A stretch of DNA of 64,000 nt from Roseovarius sp. MMSF_3359 (GCF_030733385.1 NZ_JASHJC010000005.1:62001-126000); one strand, 5' to 3'. Numbered from the stretch's first letter, positions 55,030 through 64,000 are shown. Made by a program: numbers and translations. Notes: generated from the sequence alone by a model not told the origin.

Positions 55030-55848
55030 TTATCCGCGCCAAATTCCACTGACCACCCGGTCCCGACCATCAAGATCCGGAACGATTCCAACCTCCTGGA
55101 ATCCCGCCTCCCGGAACATTTTGGCGACCGCGGCGCCTTGGGTCCAACCAATTTCGACCATCAGATGACCGCCTGCAACAAGATGCGCGCCCGCCCCTTT
55201 TGTAATGGCCCGATACGCGCTCAACCCATCACCCTCATCGGTCAGCGCCATGCGCGGCTCATAAGAGAGTTCCGGGGCAAGCGCCGCCATCTCCTCCGCC
55301 GCGATATAAGGCGGGTTCGAGACGACCAGGTCGAACGTGCCTCGCACTTCCGAAAACCAATCCGATGCGATCAGGGTCACCCGGTGGTCCAACTCGAGCG
55401 CGGCAGTATTGCGGCGCGCAACGGCCAACGCCTTGTCCGACAGATCCGTGCCGACACCCGCGGCTTCAGGTCGCGCGGCCAAAAGGCTAAGCAGAATGCA
55501 CCCCGACCCCGTTCCCAGATCGAGCACGTCGGAAAAGGGCACCTCAAGCGCCGCAATCACCAGCGTTTCGGTTTCCGGACGTGGGTCCAGGGCGTCCCCA
55601 CTAATCTCAAAGCGGTGTTCATAGAAATCGCGATATCCCAGCAGATGCGACATCGGTTCAAGGTCGCAACGGCGGGAAATCAGCGTGTCGAACAGCCGCT
55701 CCATGCCGCCATTCGTCGCGTCCTCGTAATCAACATGGCGCCGCGGAAAAGCCGCACGCCAAAGCAGACGCGCTTCGCGTTGAGGATCCGGAATACCATG
55801 CTTGGCCAAGAGGCGTGCACCCCTGGCGATGGCCTCGGCCTCACTCAC
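55030..55848 (-). CDS. prmC: Release factor glutamine methyltransferase PrmC
   Basis: 272 residues. PrmC methylates the Gln of the GGQ motif in release factors. The SAM loop D-L-G-T-G-S-G-C-I near 107-115 and the catalytic N-P-P-Y near 176-179 are intact. The N-terminal helical domain ([10 protein letters not shown]) is typical. It follows prfA with an ATGA overlap, the expected pairing of enzyme and substrate. DUF4167 follows after 240 bases that hold no gene I can support. Confidence 0.96.
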   Translation of the reverse strand: MSEAEAIARGARLLAKHGIPDPQREARLLWRAAFPRRHVDYEDATNGGMERLFDTLISRRCDLEPMSHLLGYRDFYEHRFEISGDALDPRPETETLVIAALEVPFSDVLDLGTGSGCILLSLLAARPEAAGVGTDLSDKALAVARRNTAALELDHRVTLIASDWFSEVRGTFDLVVSNPPYIAAEEMAALAPELSYEPRMALTDEGDGLSAYRAITKGAGAHLVAGGHLMVEIGWTQGAAVAKMFREAGFQEVGIVPDLDGRDRVVSGIWRG

Positions 55849-56894
55849 CCATTCATCTCCGCCAGCATCGTCGCCTGCGCATCGGCGGTCAGGGCGTCAA
55901 TCACCTCGTCCAGATCGCCCGCCATGACCTGATCCAGCTTGTAGAGCGTCAGGTTGATGCGGTGGTCGGTCATGCGCCCTTGCGGGAAATTATAGGTCCG
56001 GATGCGCTCGGACCGGTCGCCTGACCCGACCTGCGCCGCACGGTTGGCAGAGCGTTCATCATCGGCCTTCTGCCGTTCCATGTCATAAAGCCGGGTCTTG
56101 AGCACCTGCATCGCGATCTCGCGGTTGCGGTGCTGCGACTTCTCGGAAGAGGTCACAACGATCCCCGACGGGATATGCGTGATGCGCACGGCGGAATCGG
56201 TGGTGTTGACGTGCTGCCCGCCCGCGCCCGAGCTTCGCATCGTGTCGATCCGCAGGTCATTCGCGTCAATCTGGATGTCCACATCCTCGGCCTCGGGCAA
56301 CACCGCCACGGTCGCCGCCGAGGTATGGATACGTCCGCCCGACTCGGTCTCCGGCACCCGCTGCACCCGGTGCACGCCGCTTTCGAACTTGAGCCGGGCA
56401 AAGACATTTTCGCCCTTCACATGGGCCACGGCTTCCTTGATGCCGCCCAATTCGCTGACCTGCTCCTCGATCAGCTCGAATTTCCAGCCATGCGCCTCGG
56501 CATAACGCTGATACATCCTGAGCAGATCACCGGCAAAAAGCGCGGCTTCATCGCCCCCGGTCCCGGGACGGATCTCGACAATGGCGGGGCGCTTATCGGC
56601 CTCATCCTTGGGCAGAAGCGCCAGTTGCAACGCCGCTTCCATCTCTGGTTGCCGCGCCTCAAGCTCGGTCAGTTCCTCGGCTGCAAGATCGCGCATCTCA
56701 GGATCATCAAGCATGGCCCGCGCGCCCTCGATATCAGACAGAACCTGCCGATAGGCGCGGATCTCTTCGACCACCGGCCGCAGCTCCGCATATTCCTTGC
56801 CAAGTTTCGCGATATCGCCCGCACCTTCGGACATCTGCGCCTCGATAAATTCGAAACGCTGGGTGATTTGCTCTAATCTGTCCAAAGGTATCAT
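55845..56894 (-). CDS. prfA: Peptide chain release factor 1
   Basis: 349 residues. RF1 reads UAA and UAG. The PxT codon-recognition tripeptide appears as P-E-T at 181-183, and the catalytic G-G-Q is at 225-227 in G-A-G-G-Q-H-V-N. The N-terminal coiled domain and the C-terminal [14 protein letters not shown] motif are complete. It is coupled to prmC. Confidence 0.98.
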   Translation of the reverse strand: MIPLDRLEQITQRFEFIEAQMSEGAGDIAKLGKEYAELRPVVEEIRAYRQVLSDIEGARAMLDDPEMRDLAAEELTELEARQPEMEAALQLALLPKDEADKRPAIVEIRPGTGGDEAALFAGDLLRMYQRYAEAHGWKFELIEEQVSELGGIKEAVAHVKGENVFARLKFESGVHRVQRVPETESGGRIHTSAATVAVLPEAEDVDIQIDANDLRIDTMRSSGAGGQHVNTTDSAVRITHIPSGIVVTSSEKSQHRNREIAMQVLKTRLYDMERQKADDERSANRAAQVGSGDRSERIRTYNFPQGRMTDHRINLTLYKLDQVMAGDLDEVIDALTADAQATMLAEMNG

Positions 56895-56957
56895 GGCGGG
56901 TCATGTCCCTTATCCTGCGGGTTTGGTCAAGGGCGCGGAACGTGATATAAATGAATC

Positions 56958-57242
56958 ATGAGATGGTTACTGATTATCCTGATCGGCGCCAGCCCGGCGC
57001 TGGCTGATGTAAAGAACAACGGCAAGACGATCGACTGCTACTGCACCGATCGACAGGGCGAGCGCGTCGAACTGGGCGAAATGACCTGCCTGCAGGTAGA
57101 CGGACGGATGTTCATGGCGCAGTGTCAGATGTCGCTCAACGTGCCGATGTGGCGCGAGGTATCCGAGGGATGCCTGTCATCCTCCCTGCCGCAAAGCGTT
57201 CAGCCATCCGTCGATGCGGGCGGCATTGACGCCGAGATCTGA
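56958..57242 (+). CDS. Small exported Cys-rich hypothetical protein
   Basis: 94 residues with a signal peptide ending A-L-A near 16. The mature part has five Cys (C-Y-C near 27-29, then near 44, 56 and 73), suggesting disulfide bonds. I do not recognise a family. It diverges from prfA, and its last 66 bases overlap the end of the DUF1499 gene on the other strand. Confidence 0.6.
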   Translation: MRWLLIILIGASPALADVKNNGKTIDCYCTDRQGERVELGEMTCLQVDGRMFMAQCQMSLNVPMWREVSEGCLSSSLPQSVQPSVDAGGIDAEI

Positions 57243-57599
57243 CAGGCCATATCGCGCCCGGCCGAAGACTTCGAGAGCGCCATTGCGCCAGCGCACCGTT
57301 GTATAGTCGGGGAAGCCAAACCCCGCGCTGCGTGTCACGTAAGTCAGCATTCGGTCCTCCACGCTCCCGGCAAGCCATTCGGTCCGGGGTGTGGTACGGA
57401 TGATGTCGTCCAAGCGCATGAGGGCGTCTTCGCCCGCATCCACTACTCGGATCGCACCATTGGACTGATCGCCGGCCTCCAATTCGTCAGGCAACCTGTG
57501 CCAGCGTTCCGCATCCAGCGGCGCCAGGCGCACCCATGCCACCGTAGCCACCAGCAGAAGAACGACCGCCAGCAGAAACATCATCAATCCCGTTTTCAT
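57177..57599 (-). CDS. DUF1499 membrane-anchored protein
   Basis: 140 residues from the ATG at 57599; the frame is open further upstream, but that part lies inside the ureohydrolase gene. It has one N-terminal membrane segment (about 4-24), then the DUF1499 domain: L-D-D-I-I-R-T-T-P-R-T near 68-78, and M-L-T-Y-V-T-R-S-x-G-F-G-F-P-D-Y, ending with D-L-G-V-N-A-A-R-I-D-G-W-L. The function is unknown. It is usually found in alphaproteobacteria as a single-copy envelope protein. Confidence 0.85.
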   Translation of the reverse strand: MKTGLMMFLLAVVLLLVATVAWVRLAPLDAERWHRLPDELEAGDQSNGAIRVVDAGEDALMRLDDIIRTTPRTEWLAGSVEDRMLTYVTRSAGFGFPDYTTVRWRNGALEVFGRARYGLSDLGVNAARIDGWLNALRQGG

Positions 57600-57628
57600 C
57601 TTGCCAAAACTACTCCCAACGGAGGCAT

Positions 57629-58597
57629 CTAGGCTGTCCGCCGGGTCCAGCCCCAGAGACACAAAAGCTCCATCGCCACATGCGCCGCGGCAACCGCCGT
57701 GGCCCCGGTCGTGTCGAAAGACGGTGAGACCTCGACCACATCGCCACCGACAAGGTTGATCCCAGCAATGTCGCGCAGGATGATCGACGCCTGCGCCGAG
57801 GTCAGACCGCCCCAGACAGGTGTGCCAGTGCCTGGCGCATAGGCCGGATCCAGCCCGTCAATATCAAACGTAAGGTAGGTCGGGTGATCACCCAGGATCG
57901 ACTTGATCTTCTGCGCCACCGCCACCGGCCCGGTCTCATGCACCTCGCGCGCGTCGATGATGTTGAACCCCATCGTGTCTTCATTGACGGTTCTGATCCC
58001 GACCTGCACGGACCGCGCCGGGTCGATCAACCCGAGCTTCACCGCCTTGTAGAACATCGTCCCGTGGTCAATCCGATCCATGTTGTCATCGGCCCAGGTG
58101 TCGGAATGAGCGTCGAACTGCAAGAGCGACAGCGGCCCGAACTTCTCGGCATAGGCCTTGAGGATCGGGAAAGAGATATAGTGATCGCCGCCAAGGCAAA
58201 TGCTCGCGGCTCCGGCATCAAGAATACCCTTGATATGGGCCGTCAACGCATCGGGGAAATCGCTGACCATTGCGTAGTCAAACGCGAGGTCGCCATAGTC
58301 CACGATACTGAGTTCCTCCAACGGGCTGAACCCATCCCACCCATAAGGCGGATCAAACGGCTGCAAGGCGCTGGCATCGCGAATGGCGCGTGGGCCAAGA
58401 CGTGTGCCGGTGCGGTTGGTCACCGCCTGGTCGAAGGGCACGCCGGTGATGGCAATATCCACACCGCGCAGATCCTTGGAGTAGCGCCGCCGAAACATGG
58501 AGGTCGCGCCGCCAAAGGTGTTCTCAAAACTCAGGCCCTTCGTGTCCTCGCGTGTAAACGCCTGATCGACCTGCTTTTTTGCGTCTTCAAGTGCCAT
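57629..58597 (-). CDS. Agmatinase-type ureohydrolase (second paralog)
   Basis: 322 residues. Manganese ligands are present in G-G-D-H-Y near 136-140, D-A-H-S-D near 161-165, and D-I-D-G-L-D-P near 246-252. The N-terminal F-G-G-A-T-S-M-F and G-V-P-F-D near 53-57 match the agmatinase/guanidino ureohydrolase family. It likely makes urea plus an amine from a guanidino substrate. It is downstream of the M20 hydrolase in the same direction, so the pair may share a catabolic route. Confidence 0.9.
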   Translation of the reverse strand: MALEDAKKQVDQAFTREDTKGLSFENTFGGATSMFRRRYSKDLRGVDIAITGVPFDQAVTNRTGTRLGPRAIRDASALQPFDPPYGWDGFSPLEELSIVDYGDLAFDYAMVSDFPDALTAHIKGILDAGAASICLGGDHYISFPILKAYAEKFGPLSLLQFDAHSDTWADDNMDRIDHGTMFYKAVKLGLIDPARSVQVGIRTVNEDTMGFNIIDAREVHETGPVAVAQKIKSILGDHPTYLTFDIDGLDPAYAPGTGTPVWGGLTSAQASIILRDIAGINLVGGDVVEVSPSFDTTGATAVAAAHVAMELLCLWGWTRRTA

Positions 58598-58651
58598 TTT
58601 GATGCCTTTCAGAGTGGCGGGGTTGGTGGGTGGGCGACGCTCTGAAAGGCA

Positions 58652-59815
58652 TCATGCCACCGGCTGTGCTTGCTCAACGAGGCGGGCAAAGAAGGAAGCC
58701 CCGACAGGGGCCACCGCATCATTGAAATCGAAACCGGGGTGATGCAGCCCCGCGGCCTCCCCCTGACCCAGGAACAGGTAGGCGCCTGGGCGCTTGTTCA
58801 ACATGAAGGAAAAATCCTCGGCTCCCATCTCGCGGGTCCGGTCCGTCACCACTGGCGCCTCTCCTGCCACGTCACGCGCCACCCCGGCGGCAAACGCCAC
58901 CCGGTCGGGATCATTCACCGTGGCCGGATATCCCTGTTCGATGCGCAAATCTGCACTGACCCCGTATGAGGCCGCCTGCCCCTCCACGATCTCACGCAAC
59001 CGGGTCCAAACCATCTGCTGAACGTCCCCGTCAAAGGTCCGGATCGTGCCGTTGATATAGGCCGTGTCGGGGATGATGTTCTCGGCACTGCCGGTGTGGA
59101 TCTGCGTGACCGAAACCACCAGATCCTGCAGCGTATAGTGGTTCCGACTGACAATCGTCTGGATCGCCTGCACCATGCCCACTGCCGCAACAACCGGATC
59201 GGCGGTGTCCTGCGGATAGGCGCCATGACCGCCTCGGCCCTGGATATCAATGTGAAATGTATCCACCGCCGCCATGATTGGCCCCGGACAGGTATAGAAC
59301 CCTCCCGCCTCCACGCCCGGCAACGTGTGGAGCGCATAGACCTCGGCAATGTCATAACGGTCAAGAATGCCCTCTTCGACCATCACCCGACCGCCGCCTG
59401 GCCCTTCCTCGGCCGGCTGAAAGATCAACGCGACGCGACCCTTGAAATTCCGCGTCTCTGAAAGATATTTTGCCGCGCCCAGCAACATCGTCGTGTGGCC
59501 ATCATGTCCGCAGGCATGCATCACACCAGGTATCTCCGACGCCCAGATCGCTCCGGTCGCCTCGTCGATCGGCAGCGCATCCATATCCGCCCGCAAGCCG
59601 ATTGTCGGCCCGTCGCCCTGTCCGTCGATCACCGCCACGACGCCCGAGGTGGCGATGCCGGTTTCGATCTGGTCAATGCCGAATTCGCGCAGGCGCTCCA
59701 CCACGAAAGCCGCGGTTTCATGGCACTCAAACCCCAGCTCGGGGCGCGCATGAAGATGCCGCCGCCAGCCGGTCATTTCCTCGGCAAATCCGGCGATGCG
59801 ATTGATTACCGCCAT
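58652..59815 (-). CDS. M20-family amidohydrolase (hippurate hydrolase-like)
   Basis: 387 residues from the ATG at 59815. It is a co-catalytic metallopeptidase of the M20D group (hippuricase/IAA-amino acid hydrolase type). The metal and catalytic motifs are G-L-R-A-D-M-D-A-L-P near 69-78, H-A-C-G-H-D-G-H near 99-106, and P-A-E-E-G-P-G-G near 133-140, with the dimerisation domain G-R-G-G-H-G-A-Y-P near 187-195. The substrate is an N-acyl amino acid or similar. The ureohydrolase follows after 54 bases. Confidence 0.92.
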   Translation of the reverse strand: MAVINRIAGFAEEMTGWRRHLHARPELGFECHETAAFVVERLREFGIDQIETGIATSGVVAVIDGQGDGPTIGLRADMDALPIDEATGAIWASEIPGVMHACGHDGHTTMLLGAAKYLSETRNFKGRVALIFQPAEEGPGGGRVMVEEGILDRYDIAEVYALHTLPGVEAGGFYTCPGPIMAAVDTFHIDIQGRGGHGAYPQDTADPVVAAVGMVQAIQTIVSRNHYTLQDLVVSVTQIHTGSAENIIPDTAYINGTIRTFDGDVQQMVWTRLREIVEGQAASYGVSADLRIEQGYPATVNDPDRVAFAAGVARDVAGEAPVVTDRTREMGAEDFSFMLNKRPGAYLFLGQGEAAGLHHPGFDFNDAVAPVGASFFARLVEQAQPVA

Positions 59816-59878
59816 GGTCTGGACTTCGCTCCCATTGCTTGTCACGGTCCACTCAACCCGAAAGAGGATGGAACCGCA

Positions 59879-60694
59879 ATGCCCGATGACGCCCTGATCC
59901 ATGACGCCAGCCAGGCCATGCCGCGCCTCATTGAGATCATGCGTCGCCTGCGCGACCCCGAGACCGGTTGCCCCTGGGACATCGAACAGGATTTCAGCAC
60001 CATCGCGCCCTACACGATCGAAGAGGCCTACGAGGTCGCCGATGCCATTGAGCGCAAGGAATGGGGCGAGTTAAAAGGCGAACTTGGCGATCTGCTGCTG
60101 CAGGTCGTCTTCCACGCCCAGATTGCCGATGACGAGGGGATCTTTGCCTTCGACGATGTGGCCAATGCCATCGCCGACAAAATGGTCGATCGTCACCCCC
60201 ATGTCTTCGGTGACGAAAGCCGTGACAAATCCGCCGAGCAACAGACCCGCGACTGGGAAACCGTCAAGGCCGCCGAACGCGCCGCCAAGGCGCAAACCGG
60301 AACGCTCGACGGTGTGGCCATCGGCCTGCCTGCGCTCCTGCGTGCGGTCAAACTGCAGAAACGCGCCGCACGGGTTGGATTCGACTGGCCCGATGCGTCC
60401 CATGTCCTCGACAAGATTACCGAGGAGGCTAATGAACTGCGGGAGGCCGCAGAAGACCTCACTCCCGAGAAGGTCGAAGAGGAATTCGGCGACCTGCTTT
60501 TCGTCATGGCCAACCTCGCGCGGCACATGAAAATCGACCCCGAAGCCGCCCTGCGCGGTGCAAATGCCAAGTTCACCCGGCGTTTCGAGCGGATCGAAAC
60601 CCTCCTGGCCGAGCGCGGCAAAACACCTTCGCAGTCAGATTTGGCCGAGATGGATGCCCTCTGGGATCAGGCCAAGACTGAAGAACGCGGCTGA
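59879..60694 (+). CDS. mazG: Nucleoside triphosphate pyrophosphohydrolase MazG
   Basis: 271 residues from the ATG at 59879. It hydrolyses dNTPs/NTPs to monophosphates and clears abnormal nucleotides. Two MazG domains are present: the first with C-P-W-D near 31-34 and E-E-A-Y-E-V near 46-51, the second with E-E-A-N-E-L-R-E near 182-189 and E-E-F-G-D-L-L-F-V near 200-208. The frame is open upstream, over the M20 gene, without family support. It ends before a bidirectional terminator. Confidence 0.96.
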   Translation: MPDDALIHDASQAMPRLIEIMRRLRDPETGCPWDIEQDFSTIAPYTIEEAYEVADAIERKEWGELKGELGDLLLQVVFHAQIADDEGIFAFDDVANAIADKMVDRHPHVFGDESRDKSAEQQTRDWETVKAAERAAKAQTGTLDGVAIGLPALLRAVKLQKRAARVGFDWPDASHVLDKITEEANELREAAEDLTPEKVEEEFGDLLFVMANLARHMKIDPEAALRGANAKFTRRFERIETLLAERGKTPSQSDLAEMDALWDQAKTEERG

Positions 60695-60723
60695 CACCAA
60701 GCGCGCGCATCGAAGCTCACGTC

Positions 60724-60769
60724 AAAAGAAAAGGCCATGCCACCTCGTTGTGGGCGGCATGGCCATATT
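60724..60769. terminator. Bidirectional terminator between mazG and the DUF2846-like lipoprotein gene
   Basis: GGCCATGCC/GGCATGGCC, a perfect 9-bp stem with a 14-base loop. It is followed by ATATTTT on the plus strand, and by TTTTCTTTT on the minus strand. It can end both convergent genes. Confidence 0.8.
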
Positions 60770-60828
60770 TTCGGCGAACAGTCCGTCACGAACGCGCTCC
60801 TCAAAGAACGCTCCGGGACGCGCGCCTG

Positions 60829-61317
60829 TTACTTCTGCTTCAGCTTCGCGACTTTGGGAGCCGCTTCTGCCGCTGCAACCTCGGTCAATTTGGCGCCGCC
60901 GACAACCAGACCAATGGTCAGCGAGCAACGGACATAGGACGTGCCGCCTTCGGCCACCGATACCGTCAGCTCTTTTTCGGACAGCGTGCGGGCGGTCAAA
61001 CGGTGCGTACCGGGCGCCACCTTAACGGTGGTTGCGCGACCAGGTGTACACGTCGCGGCCTCTTTCCCGTCCACGAACACTTTCGGCTGCACCGCAAAGC
61101 CCGCATAGGACGTGCGGTAAATGACGATCTTGGTTTCGCCGTCACCACTTGCAGCGGCCATTGCGGGCTCTGCCGCAGCGGGCTGCTCCACCACCGCTTC
61201 CGGGGCTTCCGTGGTGCTTGCCTTTTGCGGCGCTTCGGTGGTTTGAGGGGTCTCTGCGCAGGCGCTCAGAAAAAGGGCGGCGAGGAGCGCGCCGGCTCCT
61301 GTCTTGGTGAGATTCAT
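60829..61317 (-). CDS. Lipoprotein with DUF2846-like domain
   Basis: 162 residues. The signal peptide carries the lipobox L-S-A-C (Cys near 20). A Thr/Ala/Pro/Glu-rich linker (about 21-60) is followed by I-V-I-Y-R-T-S-Y-A-G near 64-73, V-F-V-D-G-K near 80-85 and V-A-P-G-T-H-R-L near 100-107, the pattern of DUF2846/PEGA-like beta domains, ending in an Ala/Lys tail. It is probably outer-membrane anchored. The function is unknown. Confidence 0.75.
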   Translation of the reverse strand: MNLTKTGAGALLAALFLSACAETPQTTEAPQKASTTEAPEAVVEQPAAAEPAMAAASGDGETKIVIYRTSYAGFAVQPKVFVDGKEAATCTPGRATTVKVAPGTHRLTARTLSEKELTVSVAEGGTSYVRCSLTIGLVVGGAKLTEVAAAEAAPKVAKLKQK

Positions 61318-61496
61318 TTACTGGATGTTCCTTTGTTTGCGTGTCGCGGTCCCCACGCATTTTTCAGAACATCAGCAACCTGCACGTGTCAAGCGCGCGT
61401 ATCTTCAAGCCTGAGAATTCGCGGCCACGTTGTCTGCCGCAAACACAAGGCTCACACGCCTTGATGCGACTTCACACCCTGACGCCGCCACTCCCG

Positions 61497-61772
61497 TCAA
61501 CCACACCAGATGCGGGTAATCATGCCTTCCTCGTCCAGATCCACATTCAGCCGGTCGACACGGTGATCCATCGTCATGGCCGAGTCCGGCGGCAGCACCC
61601 GGATCGGCCTTTCACCCTCCTCGAAGTCGCGTGGCTCGAAGGGCATCCCAACCAGAATCTGCAAGGGCTCCGCACCACAGGTATCTGCTTCCGAAAGCTG
61701 CTTGCTTGGCGGCTCTTCGTCGGGGACGCAGGCGGCAAGCGCCAACAAGGCGGCGGCAATAGTGAAACGCAT
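61497..61772 (-). CDS. I78-family peptidase inhibitor lipoprotein
   Basis: 91 residues from the ATG at 61772, with AAGGAG nine bases upstream. Lipobox L-A-A-C (Cys near 15). The C-terminal domain has C-G-A-E-P-L-Q-x-L-V-G-M-P near 32-44, I-R-V-L-P-P near 57-62, and M-T-M-D-H-R-V-D-R-L-N-V-D-L-D near 67-81, ending I-W-C-G, all typical of I78 elastase inhibitors. It may protect the cell envelope from foreign serine proteases. Confidence 0.85.
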   Translation of the reverse strand: MRFTIAAALLALAACVPDEEPPSKQLSEADTCGAEPLQILVGMPFEPRDFEEGERPIRVLPPDSAMTMDHRVDRLNVDLDEEGMITRIWCG

Positions 61773-61909
61773 ACGACAAATCTCCTTGGTTTTGCGGCAA
61801 GCCTTCCGAAATGCGTCGCACAATGGCAACCAACTGACGCTGTGGCATTGAAAAATCGCAGGGTTTCGCCCAAAGTCGCGAAAAATACAGAACTGGGAGG
61901 ACAGTAATC

Positions 61910-63022
61910 ATGCGCACCACAGCCGCCGTTGCCCTTGAAGCGGGCAAGCCGATGGAAATCATGGAGGTGAACCTCGACGGGCCGAAAGAGGGCGAGGTCC
62001 TTGTGGAAATCAAGGCCACCGGCCTGTGTCACACGGATGATTTCACCCTGTCCGGCGCCGATCCCGAAGGTGCGTTTCCCGCCATCCTCGGCCATGAAGG
62101 TGCCGGTGTCGTGGTCGAGGTTGGCCCGGGTGTGACCTCGCTTGAGGTCGGCGATCACGTGATCCCGCTCTACACGCCCGAATGCCGGGAATGCAACTAC
62201 TGCCTGAACCCCAAGACCAACCTGTGTCAGGCGATCCGCGAAACCCAGGGCAAGGGCGTCATGCCCGATGGCACCTCGCGTTTTTCGATGCTCGATGGGA
62301 CGCCGATCTTGCACTACATGGGCTGCTCGACGTTTTCGAACCACACGGTTCTGCCCGAAATCGCGCTTGCCAAGGTGCGCAAGGACGCACCCTTCGACAA
62401 GATCTGCTATATCGGCTGCGGTGTGACCACCGGCATCGGGGCGGTCATCAATACCGCCAAGGTCGAGATCGGCTCGCGCTGCATCGTCTTCGGCCTCGGT
62501 GGCATCGGCCTCAACGTGATCCAGGGCCTGCGGATGGCCGGCGCGGATCAGATCGTCGGCGTCGATCTCAACCCCGGCAAGGTCGAAATGGCCACGAAAT
62601 TCGGCATGACCGATTTCGTCAACTCAAGCGATGTTTCGGGTGATCTGGTCGCTCACCTCGTGGAGCTGACCGGCGGCGGCGCGGATTACACCTTTGACGC
62701 CACCGGCAACGTTGGCGTCATGCGGACGGCGCTGGAGGCATCGCATAAGGGATGGGGCGAAAGCATCATCATCGGCGTGGCGCCCGCAGGTGCCGAAATC
62801 TCGACCCGTCCGTTCCAGTTGGTCACCGGCCGAAGCTGGCGCGGCACGGCCTTTGGCGGGGCGCGCGGCCGAACGGATGTGCCGCAGATCGTCGATTGGT
62901 ACATGGAGGGCAAGATCGAAATCGATCCGATGATCACCCACATCCTCAAGCTCGAAGAGATCAACAAGGGCTTTGACATGATGCATGCGGGCGAGAGCAT
63001 CCGCAGCGTGGTCGTCTACTGA
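61910..63022 (+). CDS. S-(hydroxymethyl)glutathione dehydrogenase / class III alcohol dehydrogenase
   Basis: 370 residues, with GGGAGG upstream of the ATG at 61910. This NAD-dependent enzyme oxidises the formaldehyde-glutathione adduct. The catalytic zinc region is G-L-C-H-T-D near 37-42 and G-H-E-G-A-G-V near 62-68. The structural zinc Cys cluster C-x2-C-x2-C-x7-C is near 93-107, and the NAD loop G-L-G-G-I-G near 195-200. A glutathione transferase-like gene follows. An S-formylglutathione hydrolase is not seen in the window. Confidence 0.96.
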   Translation: MRTTAAVALEAGKPMEIMEVNLDGPKEGEVLVEIKATGLCHTDDFTLSGADPEGAFPAILGHEGAGVVVEVGPGVTSLEVGDHVIPLYTPECRECNYCLNPKTNLCQAIRETQGKGVMPDGTSRFSMLDGTPILHYMGCSTFSNHTVLPEIALAKVRKDAPFDKICYIGCGVTTGIGAVINTAKVEIGSRCIVFGLGGIGLNVIQGLRMAGADQIVGVDLNPGKVEMATKFGMTDFVNSSDVSGDLVAHLVELTGGGADYTFDATGNVGVMRTALEASHKGWGESIIIGVAPAGAEISTRPFQLVTGRSWRGTAFGGARGRTDVPQIVDWYMEGKIEIDPMITHILKLEEINKGFDMMHAGESIRSVVVY

Positions 63023-63049
63023 CAGACCTCCGCCAATACGCACCGAATA

Positions 63050-63079
63050 CAGGGCCGCACAGGGAATTGTGCGGCCCTG
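63050..63079 (+). terminator. Hairpin downstream of the formaldehyde dehydrogenase gene
   Basis: CAGGGCCGCACA/TGTGCGGCCCTG, a perfect 12-bp stem with a 6-base loop, 27 bases after the stop. There is no T tract, so it may be a Rho-assisted or stabilising 3' end before the next gene. Confidence 0.6.
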
Positions 63080-63144
63080 CACGTTGATGGCCCCGGAAAA
63101 TTGCTTAGCTTTGTTCTCAACGATCAAGGCGAAGGAACGCGACA

Positions 63145-64000
63145 ATGAGTGATGATACCTACACACCGCCCGAAGTCTGGAAATGGGATGCCGAGAACGG
63201 TGGCGAGTTTGCCAGCATCAACCGCCCGATCTCCGGTGCGACCCATGACAAGGAACTGCCCATCGGCAAACACCCGTTCCAGCTTTATTCGCTGGCCACG
63301 CCCAACGGCGTGAAGGTCACCGTGATGTTCGAGGAGCTTCTGGCCGCCGGTCACGACGCGGAATACGACGCTTGGATCATCCGCATCAACGACGGCGATC
63401 AATTCGGCAGCGGCTTTGTCGATATCAACCCCAACTCGAAAATCCCCGCCCTGATGGACCGCAGCGGGCCGGAGCCATTGCGGGTCTTCGAATCCGGGTC
63501 GATCCTTCTGCACTTGGCCGAGAAGTTCGGGGCTTTCCTGCCCGCATCGGGCCCGGAACGCACCGCCGTGATGAACTGGCTTTTCTGGCAGATGGGCAGC
63601 GCGCCTTACCTTGGCGGCGGCTTCGGCCATTTCTACGCCTACGCCCCGGAGAAATGGCAATACCCGATCGACCGTTTCACGATGGAAGTCAAACGCCAGC
63701 TTGATGTTCTCGACAAGCAGCTGGCCGATAATGCCTTCGTGGCAGGCAAGGAATACAGCATCGCGGATATGGCGATCTGGCCCTGGTACGGCAATCTGGC
63801 GCTTGGCCGGCAATACAATGCGGGCACCTTCCTCGACGTCAAAAGCTATACCAATGTCGTGGCCTGGGCCGAGAAGCTGCTGGAGCGTCCGGCGGTGCAA
63901 CGGGGCCGCATGGTCAACCGGGCCATTGGCGCGCTGGAAGAGCAACTGCACGAGCGCCACGATGCCAGCGACTTCGAGACCAAGACGCAGGACAAGATCG
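63145..64000 (+). CDS. yghU: YghU-type glutathione S-transferase family protein, cut by the right edge
   Basis: 285 codons are visible from the ATG at 63145 without a stop. The start Y-T-P-P-E-V-W-K-W near 6-14, F-A-S-I-N-R-P near 22-28, and the thioredoxin-fold part N-P-N-S-K-I-P-A-L near 93-101, with F-E-S-G-S-I near 113-118, match the YghU/nu-class group, which binds two glutathiones and has disulfide-bond reductase activity. The helical domain follows from about 135. The frame runs to the window end; family members are about 285-300 residues, so little is missing. Confidence 0.9.
   Translation, partial: MSDDTYTPPEVWKWDAENGGEFASINRPISGATHDKELPIGKHPFQLYSLATPNGVKVTVMFEELLAAGHDAEYDAWIIRINDGDQFGSGFVDINPNSKIPALMDRSGPEPLRVFESGSILLHLAEKFGAFLPASGPERTAVMNWLFWQMGSAPYLGGGFGHFYAYAPEKWQYPIDRFTMEVKRQLDVLDKQLADNAFVAGKEYSIADMAIWPWYGNLALGRQYNAGTFLDVKSYTNVVAWAEKLLERPAVQRGRMVNRAIGALEEQLHERHDASDFETKTQDKI

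Overview
This looks like chromosomal DNA of a marine alphaproteobacterium of the family Rhodobacteraceae (Roseobacter group). The evidence is the flagellar gene set with flaF, flbT and a DUF1217 gene, the dnaA-dnaN-recF-gyrB order next to rpsT, the alphaproteobacterial families DUF4167, DUF2794, DUF3576 and I78, high GC, and dense GTG/TTG and ATGA-coupled starts. These assignments come from reading translations and recalling families; no search was run.

Layout. 1-16.9 kb is one end of a flagellar cluster: the tail of a lytic transglycosylase, the export gate genes flhA, fliR and flhB, a coiled-coil protein, then on the minus strand flgB-flgC-fliE-fliQ-flgF-flgG-flgA-flgH-fliL (rod, L-ring and FliL). 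The export ATPase gene fliI diverges from this group. fliC-flaF-flbT-DUF1217 (filament and its post-transcriptional control), flgJ-flgN, fliK and flgD follow. 16.9-26 kb holds a phosphotransferase, ubiE-ubiB, mutM, an enoyl-CoA hydratase, a LysR/NTF2-like divergent pair, yebC and an SLC13 transporter. 26-33.5 kb is the replication block gyrB, recF, dnaN, dnaA (all minus strand) followed by rpsT. 33.5-34.7 kb is an accessory patch: a low-GC small membrane gene between two copies of an intergenic repeat; a third copy separates dnaN from recF. 34.7-46.5 kb is housekeeping and poorly known genes: an L,D-transpeptidase-like protein, yggS, a carbonic anhydrase, an HPt-like protein, an M17 peptidase / NlpC-P60 / ureohydrolase / methyltransferase run, DUF2794, a cupin, a 54-residue secreted protein, holC and pepA. 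46.6-54 kb is the envelope operon lptF-lptG-lptD-surA-pdxA-rsmA. 54-64 kb has DUF4167, prfA-prmC, DUF1499, a second ureohydrolase, an M20 hydrolase, mazG, two lipoproteins, glutathione-dependent formaldehyde dehydrogenase, and a YghU-type glutathione transferase cut by the right edge.

Most of the window is ordinary core genome. The points most worth a second look are the dispersed inverted-repeat intergenic element and the low-GC gene it flanks, a hairpin in the flagellin leader beside flbT, a probably leaderless LysR gene with a dyad operator, a palindrome abutting the gyrB promoter, and an HPt-like orphan. I found no CRISPR array, insertion sequence, rRNA or tRNA gene, and no convincing oriC. 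I did not find a clearly new multi-gene system.
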